A stretch of DNA of 64,000 nt from an uncultured Chitinophagaceae bacterium (GTDB lineage Bacteria; Bacteroidota; Bacteroidia; Chitinophagales; Chitinophagaceae): NCBI GenBank assembly GCA_937862815.1, contig CALMED010000016.1, positions 1 to 64,000 of the forward strand, given 5' to 3'. This document shows, piece after piece, positions 59,201 through 64,000 of this stretch; position 1 is the stretch's first letter, and each line of letters opens with the position of its first letter. A program made the translations under genes and the position numbers. Under the pieces are notes generated by a model. That model saw nothing but the letters and a program-made list of their open reading frames with translations. It was not told the DNA's origin and did no database searches.

Positions 59201-61785
59201 TGCATGGTATGTCTTCAAAGATTCTTATTCTTCTGTCAGCCTGCCTGTTGCTGAGTATCCTGAGCAGCACCGCACAAAACAAACGTACGGCCTATGTGGA
59301 CCCCAACGGTGTCCTCCGCTGGAATAAAACACGGGAAGAAGTGCGGGGCTTTGGCGTAAACTATACCCTTCCTTTTGCCTACGCCTACCGCAACGCGGTG
59401 AAAAAAGGCTGGAACCCGGAGCAGCTGATTGATGAAGATGTCTATCATTTTGCCCGGCTGGGTTTCGACCTGTTCCGGGTACATGTTTGGGACTGCGAAA
59501 TCAGCGATACCCTGGGTAACCTGTTAAAGAACGAGCACCTGCGGTTGTTTGATTACCTCGTCAGGCAGCTGAAGGACCGCAACATACAACTCATCATCAC
59601 CCCCATCGCCTTCTGGGGCAACGGCTGGCCGGAGCCCGATGAAGCAACACCGGGTTTCTCCACCAGATATGGGAAAGACAGCTGCCTGACGAACCCGGCA
59701 GCCATACGGGCGCAGCAGAACTATCTGTCTCAGTTCCTGCAGCACGTGAATCCCTACACCGGTCTCGCATATAAAGACGACGACGCGGTCATCGCCTTCG
59801 AAATCAGCAACGAACCCCACCACCGCGAACCCCTGGCCACCGTGCGCAACTTCATCAACAGCATGGTGGCAACCATGCGTAAGACCGGCTGCAAAAAGCC
59901 CATCCTCTATAACACGAGTCACAGCCTGCAAAGCGCCGATGCGTATTTCAGTTCGGCCAGCCAGGGCGGTACGTTTCAGTGGTACCCTACGGGACTCGGC
60001 GCCCGGCACGAGTTGGGCGGTAACCTCTTGCCCCTGGTGGACCGTTACCCCCTGCCCTACCTGCAGCATCCCGGCTTCCGGAAACAAGCGAAAATTGTGT
60101 ACGAGTTTGATGCGGCCGATGTAGGTCGCTCCTACATCTACCCGGCCATGGTCCGCAGCTTCCGCACGGCCGGCCTGCAATTGGCTACGCATTTTGCGTA
60201 CGACCCCACCTATTCGGCCTATGCCAATACCGAATACGGTACCCATTACATGAACCTGCTGTACACCCCGCAGAAAGCCCTGGCGCTGAAAATCTGCGGT
60301 GAAGTATTCCGCAACCTTCCGCTGTACAAACAATATGGATCGTACCCGGCCGATACCCTGTTTGGCCCGTTCCGGGTGAGTTATGCGGAAGACCTGGCCG
60401 AGATGGTATCGGCCGATAAGTTTTTCTACACCAATCATACGGGGACCCGGCCTGCTCAACCGGAGCAACTACGCGAAATTGCCGGCTGGGGTCATTCGCC
60501 GCTGGTACAATACGATGGTACCGGCGCTTATTTTCTCGACAAACTGGCCGATGGGGTGTGGCGTCTCGAACTGCTGCCCGATGCCATCTCCCTGCGGGAT
60601 CCGTTTGGACGCACCAGCCTGGAACAGGTGGTGACGGCCCTGCACCGGAAAACCCGCTCGATACAGGTTTCGCTGCCCTGCCTGGGCCCGACCTTTTCCA
60701 TCGCCGCCATCAGCCGGGATGGGTTCCGGCCGCTGGCAGTGGCACAGGAGGGGAAAACCAAGCTCACACCCGGCGTGTACCTGCTGACCAGAGAGTTGGG
60801 GCTGCAACTCCCCGATCCCGGTAAGCAGTTGCAGGCATTCCGGCTGTTTGAAACCGCCCATTTCCCGGTTGATCTCAAAGGTGTGGCGGTGCGGCACGAA
60901 GCGCCCTCCGGCGCAACAGCCGGGGCCGATCTCCGGCTGGAGGCTACCGTGGCAGGTGAAGAGGACCCGGAGCAGGTGGAGGTGTACCTCCGCACACCGG
61001 GGGCATGGTTCCGCTCCGTGCCCATGGAGCGGATGCACGGCTTCAGATACCGTGTTCTTCTGCCGGCGAAGGAACTGCAGGAAGGTTACCTCGAGTACTA
61101 CCTGGTGGTGAAAGCCGGTGGCAAGCAATGGACCTACCCGGGAGGAAGCCGGCAACACCCCTCACAATGGGATTACACCGGCGAAAAACCGTACCGGGTA
61201 CCGGTACTGACACCGGAAGCACCGGTGTATCTATTTGAGGCAGCAACCGATTCCGATCAACTGCTGCGTGAATGGCGGCGGGGCATCCGGCTTGTACCCA
61301 GGGAAGAGCCCGGCCTGGAAGTTGAACTGGAAACACTGGAATGGAAAGACCCCGAAAACCCGGCAGCCGTGCAGCCGCTGGATTATTCGATGCGGTATTT
61401 TTTTGGCCGGAAAACAGCCGGGCAACAGGCGGGCTTGCAGGAAAAATCCACCCTGGTGATCCGGGCACAGTCGGGTGCCGGGCGTGAACTGCCCCTGCAG
61501 TTGTCGCTGGTAAACCGGGAAGGGGCAGCCTTTGGAGCCATTGTACGTTTAAACCCCGGGCAACAGGAATACAGGATTCCCCTCAACTTATTGCGGCGGG
61601 TTCCCCTGGTGCTGCTACCCCGGCCCTATCCCACGTTTCTCCCCTATTATTTTGAAAGCGGATCGGTTGCTCCCTTCCGGTTGGAAGAGGCAGAAAGTGT
61701 TCAGTTCTCGGTTGGGCCGGCCTTGCCGGAAAGCGAAGCGCGGCAACCGGTGCGGTTCCGGTTGGTGTGGGTGCGGTTGGAATGA
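59200..61785 (+). CDS. Secreted GH5-like glycoside hydrolase with long C-terminal region
   Basis: The protein has 861 residues. Signal peptide (ILILLSACLLLSILSSTAQ). A TIM-barrel domain at about 35-420 has VRGFGVNYTLPFAYA, DLFRVHVWDCEISD, ITPIAFWGNGWPEPDE, the acid/base motif FEISNEPHH (Glu205) and VYEFDAADVGRS (Glu302, likely nucleophile), an arrangement typical of clan GH-A, family 5 or a close relative such as endo-mannanase. Residues about 430-860 are beta-rich with no domain I can name. The ATG overlaps the GH2 stop (TAATG), so the two are coupled; a second ATG at 59209 is possible. Confidence 0.87.
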   Translation: MHGMSSKILILLSACLLLSILSSTAQNKRTAYVDPNGVLRWNKTREEVRGFGVNYTLPFAYAYRNAVKKGWNPEQLIDEDVYHFARLGFDLFRVHVWDCEISDTLGNLLKNEHLRLFDYLVRQLKDRNIQLIITPIAFWGNGWPEPDEATPGFSTRYGKDSCLTNPAAIRAQQNYLSQFLQHVNPYTGLAYKDDDAVIAFEISNEPHHREPLATVRNFINSMVATMRKTGCKKPILYNTSHSLQSADAYFSSASQGGTFQWYPTGLGARHELGGNLLPLVDRYPLPYLQHPGFRKQAKIVYEFDAADVGRSYIYPAMVRSFRTAGLQLATHFAYDPTYSAYANTEYGTHYMNLLYTPQKALALKICGEVFRNLPLYKQYGSYPADTLFGPFRVSYAEDLAEMVSADKFFYTNHTGTRPAQPEQLREIAGWGHSPLVQYDGTGAYFLDKLADGVWRLELLPDAISLRDPFGRTSLEQVVTALHRKTRSIQVSLPCLGPTFSIAAISRDGFRPLAVAQEGKTKLTPGVYLLTRELGLQLPDPGKQLQAFRLFETAHFPVDLKGVAVRHEAPSGATAGADLRLEATVAGEEDPEQVEVYLRTPGAWFRSVPMERMHGFRYRVLLPAKELQEGYLEYYLVVKAGGKQWTYPGGSRQHPSQWDYTGEKPYRVPVLTPEAPVYLFEAATDSDQLLREWRRGIRLVPREEPGLEVELETLEWKDPENPAAVQPLDYSMRYFFGRKTAGQQAGLQEKSTLVIRAQSGAGRELPLQLSLVNREGAAFGAIVRLNPGQQEYRIPLNLLRRVPLVLLPRPYPTFLPYYFESGSVAPFRLEEAESVQFSVGPALPESEARQPVRFRLVWVRLE

Positions 61786-61834
61786 TGAGGGCAGCCTTCA
61801 GCGAAAATATAGAAGTTATTCCTGAGTTACAGAT

Positions 61835-62227
61835 TCAATCATTCCATTGCTGCTTCTCCTGAGTTCTTTTTTTATGGAATGCATCGCTAATGTTTGTTGC
61901 TGCTTCATCGCTAAAGAGTCCGCCAACACAGTTAATGAGGCTGTAAGCATCCAATTCAGCAAAAAGACGGGCGTTGTCAACGATATCCGCATCCGGATTA
62001 AACAAGTCGGGAAACCCATCAACCTCTGCCGGTTCGCTGTCATTTGAAATAAAATCCAGCACGAGAATTTCAGGAATATCTGGCAGCTGTGCAAAAAGCA
62101 TTTCAAGGTAGGCGGCGTTTTCCCCCTGGCAGTACTTGATAGAAAGCAGATCCGGGTTTAATGCACCGGGGTACATACGTTGAAACTGTTGCAACATTTC
62201 AAGCTTTTGCGGTTCGGGTCTATTCAT
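61835..62227 (-). CDS. Hypothetical protein
   Basis: The protein has 130 residues, acidic, rich in Leu, Asp and Asn (FAQLPDIPEILVLDFISNDSEPAEVDGFPDLFNPDADI), no signal peptide or membrane helix, and a basic C-terminus (KKRTQEKQQW). Base composition is lower in GC than its neighbours. I do not recognise it. The ATG at 62227 is chosen; an upstream alternative start is weaker. It lies between the glycosidases and tmRNA, convergent with the former. Confidence 0.6.
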   Translation of the reverse strand: MNRPEPQKLEMLQQFQRMYPGALNPDLLSIKYCQGENAAYLEMLFAQLPDIPEILVLDFISNDSEPAEVDGFPDLFNPDADIVDNARLFAELDAYSLINCVGGLFSDEAATNISDAFHKKRTQEKQQWND

Positions 62228-62307
62228 ATAAATTTCTTCAATGAATACTGTTAACACAAAATAGTATTCCTACCCGAAATTTACCCGGAAAAATATAAGT
62301 GTGCGTT

Positions 62308-62339
62308 AAAAAAAAATCCAATCATGAACATGACTGGAT
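62308..62339 (-). terminator. ssrA: tmRNA terminator
   Basis: Read on the minus strand, ATCCAGTCATG - TT - CATGATTGGAT forms an 11-bp stem (one G-U) followed by a run of nine T residues, 10 bases past the mature tmRNA 3' end. Confidence 0.9.
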
Positions 62340-62348
62340 GTTTGCCGG

Positions 62349-62718
62349 TGGAGCTGAGGGGAATCGAACCCCTGTCCAAACACATTCTCCAAACGCTTTC
62401 TACATGTTTATTTCCGGATTACTTGTCGGCGGACGGCAGGACCGGAACAAACCAATCGCCCGCTTAGCTGGATGGGTCTTTTGCAACCGGCACAGCCTGG
62501 GGTTGCAGCAACCTGTTTTCTTTTTGAGTCGGCGGCGGAACACGGTAACAGGTCTACCTGTTCGGCGGCCCGAATGACTGGCTAATTATCAATTAGGCAG
62601 CCATGGCATACTGAGTATTGCCATTTGTAGTTTGAGCATTCAGATTTACGTGCGAATGACACAACACACGACATGCTTACACGTTCAAAGATCTATGCTG
62701 TCAAATCCAGGCAGCCCC
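62349..62718 (-). ncRNA. ssrA: tmRNA (ssrA)
   Basis: About 370 bases on the minus strand. The 5' end GGGGCTG pairs with the 3' end CAGCTCC to give the alanine-type acceptor stem with the required G3-U70 pair, then A73; CCA is not encoded. The 3' part has the T arm AGGGGTTCGATTCCCCT. The tag frame lies at 62593-62640 and reads NAQTTNGNTQYAMAA before TAA; the resume codon is probably its first or a preceding alanine/glycine-like codon, so the exact N-terminus of the tag is uncertain. Role: rescues stalled ribosomes and tags the product for proteolysis. Confidence 0.95.
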
Positions 62719-62732
62719 GGAATTTTCAACTC

Positions 62733-62740
62733 CAAAAATA
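62733..62740 (-). promoter_or_regulatory. ssrA: -7 promoter box of tmRNA (TATTTTTG)
   Basis: On the minus strand TATTTTTG matches TAnnTTTG exactly and lies 14 bases upstream of the mature 5' end, leaving a short leader for RNase P to remove. Confidence 0.6.
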
Positions 62741-62855
62741 CAATTAAAAAAGGAAGGAGCCATGACCCCTTCCTCATTTAACAATTTCAGGTTCAAAAAA
62801 GTGCCAAGTCATTCAACTTACACGGAAACCTTAAGCTTAAAACTTATAACTTCCC

Positions 62856-64000
62856 CTACCGGTTCCACCCAAACAAATCATTTCCGTTGGCATAGATGAG
62901 CAATCCAAAGAGGAGGATCATCCCCACCACCTGGGCGTATTCAAGAAACTTCTCGCTGGGCTTGCGGCGGGTGATCATTTCAACGAGTGTAAAAAGCACA
63001 TGTCCTCCGTCGAGCGCCGGAATGGGCAGCAGGTTCATGAAAGCCAGTATGATGCTGAAAAAGGCGGTGATGTTCCAGAAACTCTCCCAATCCCATACGG
63101 CGGGAAAGATGGAACCCATGCTTTTAAATCCGCCGATGCCTTTGTACGCGCCGGTATCGGGGTTGAGGATGAGTCGGAACTGGTCTACATAAAACTTCAG
63201 CTTTTCCACCGACTTGTTTACGCCGGCCGGGAGCGCTGCCAGCAGACTGTATTTTTTACGTTCCACCTGCAATACACCCATCTTTTCGTATTCTTCGTTG
63301 CTGAGAATGCCGATGCCGATCTTCCCCTCTTCACTTACCAGCGATGTGAGCGTGAGCAATTCCTGGTTGCGTTCAACTGTTAGTGCCACGGAGGCGCCTT
63401 TTTTCTGCGCTATCAGCGGAGAAAGCTCATCAAAAAAGGCAACCGTAACCGAATCCACCCCGATTATTTTATCGCCCGGCAACAGACCCGCCCGCTGGGC
63501 CAGTGTGGTATCCTTGGGCGAGAAAGCACCCACCACCGCCGGCACCCGGGGCATGAGCATGAGTCCGCGTTTGCGCTTACTTTCCACCAGCTTTTCAATG
63601 AGGTTCACCGGCAGGTCAATGCGCTGTTGTACACCACCCCGCTCCACGGTGAGATGGGTGCCGGTGAGCACCGCCGCGTTGAGATTTTCGAAATAATCCA
63701 CCGGCCGGTCGTTGATGGTAAGAATCTTATCGCCGTTGCGCAGACCAATTTCATGCATGAGACTGTCGGTGATCCACACCCCGTTCTTAACACTGTCCAT
63801 GGGCGTTTTCTTCTCGCCCCATACAAACAGGATCATGGCATAGATGAGGAAGGCTAACAAGACGTTCACCGTAACACCGCCGATCATGATGATCAGGCGC
63901 TGCCAGGCGGGTTTGCTGCGAAACTCCCAGTCCTGCGGCTGTTTCTTCATAGCTTCCTTGTCCATGCTCTCATCAATCATCCCGGCAATTTTTACATAGC
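62856..64000 (-). CDS. rseP: RseP-type site-2 intramembrane metalloprotease (N-terminus outside window)
   Basis: 381 codons of the C-terminal part; the frame is open to the right edge (reading YVKIAGMIDESMDKE), so the apparent ATG at 63980 is internal. Features: the membrane segment after KIAGMIDES (LIIMIGGVTVNVLLAFLIYAMIL), two PDZ domains (about GLRNGDKILTINDRPVDYF and GLLPGDKIIGVDSVTVAFF), and the second active-site motif NLLPIPALDGGH near the C-terminus. The HExxH zinc site must lie beyond the edge. Known role: second cut in regulated intramembrane proteolysis of anti-sigma factors. Confidence 0.95.
   Translation of the reverse strand, partial: YVKIAGMIDESMDKEAMKKQPQDWEFRSKPAWQRLIIMIGGVTVNVLLAFLIYAMILFVWGEKKTPMDSVKNGVWITDSLMHEIGLRNGDKILTINDRPVDYFENLNAAVLTGTHLTVERGGVQQRIDLPVNLIEKLVESKRKRGLMLMPRVPAVVGAFSPKDTTLAQRAGLLPGDKIIGVDSVTVAFFDELSPLIAQKKGASVALTVERNQELLTLTSLVSEEGKIGIGILSNEEYEKMGVLQVERKKYSLLAALPAGVNKSVEKLKFYVDQFRLILNPDTGAYKGIGGFKSMGSIFPAVWDWESFWNITAFFSIILAFMNLLPIPALDGGHVLFTLVEMITRRKPSEKFLEYAQVVGMILLFGLLIYANGNDLFGWNR

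Noticed and set aside
62299..62577. 92-residue plus-strand frame
   Set aside because: It overlaps the tmRNA gene and its terminator, which are firmly identified by pairing and tag.
1..64000. CRISPR arrays, insertion sequences, integrases, toxin-antitoxin or defence systems
   Set aside because: I looked for regularly spaced repeats, terminal inverted repeats and transposase- or nuclease-like proteins. Apart from the YraN- and DUF151-type housekeeping proteins nothing fits.

Overview
The window reads as chromosomal DNA from a Bacteroidota bacterium, most likely of the Chitinophagaceae type. The evidence is as follows. Many genes, plus the tmRNA and tRNA genes, sit just downstream of TAnnTTTG boxes (the Bacteroidota -7 promoter element). 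Shine-Dalgarno sequences are scarce. There is a NusG-like UpxY-family antiterminator in a polysaccharide operon, a futalosine-pathway menaquinone gene (mqnA), a tmRNA whose tag ends in YAMAA, and diaminopimelate-type lysine/peptidoglycan metabolism (dapF). I saw no insertion sequence, phage gene, CRISPR array or plasmid function.

Layout. (1) 1-2353, minus strand: the N-terminal 784 residues of a large secreted beta-helix protein ending in PKD-like repeats; it runs off the left edge. (2) 2968-26671, plus strand: a long exopolysaccharide/capsule locus. It holds an export lipoprotein, a Wzc-like tyrosine kinase/copolymerase, the UpxY-like antiterminator and an amino-deoxysugar module (two tandem FdtA-type ketoisomerases, a FemAB/GNAT-like protein, a hexapeptide acyltransferase, a DegT aminotransferase). 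These are followed by a Wzx flippase, a Wzy-like polymerase, nine glycosyltransferases, a polyprenyl-phosphate sugar-phosphate transferase, an odd flavoprotein-like gene, a second acyltransferase and a VanZ-like protein. A strong intrinsic terminator follows at 26692. (3) 26843-42000: mostly housekeeping genes (rlmH, rhomboid, tilS, etfB/etfA, a DUF151 nuclease, ispE, rocD, glnS, tRNA-Cys, nucleoside phosphorylase, dapF, corA, Nudix). (4) 41983-51373: a transporter, then a second glycan island (YfhO, four glycosyltransferases, two FkbM methyltransferases) whose genes alternate strand almost one by one. (5) 51392-56627: mqnA, purB, a possible small RNA, a YraN protein, a membrane protein and an acyl-CoA carboxylase subunit. 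(6) 56777-61785: two secreted glycoside hydrolases (GH2 and GH5-like) in tandem. (7) 61835-64000: a hypothetical gene, tmRNA (ssrA) and the C-terminal part of an RseP-type protease.

How the genes work together. The main locus looks like a complete Wzx/Wzy-dependent surface-polysaccharide pathway. The sugar module should make a dTDP-3-amino (or 3-acylamido)-3,6-dideoxyhexose. The phosphotransferase starts the repeat unit on undecaprenyl phosphate and up to nine transferases extend it. Wzx flips the unit, Wzy polymerises it, and the Wzc-like kinase with the Wza-like lipoprotein controls length and export. The UpxY-like protein probably keeps RNA polymerase going through the roughly 24 kb transcript. 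The least explained pieces are the first FdtA paralogue, which has a changed active-site motif, the flavoprotein-like gene without a normal dinucleotide-binding glycine motif, the leader sequence shared between the two ends of the locus, and the strand-alternating second glycan island.
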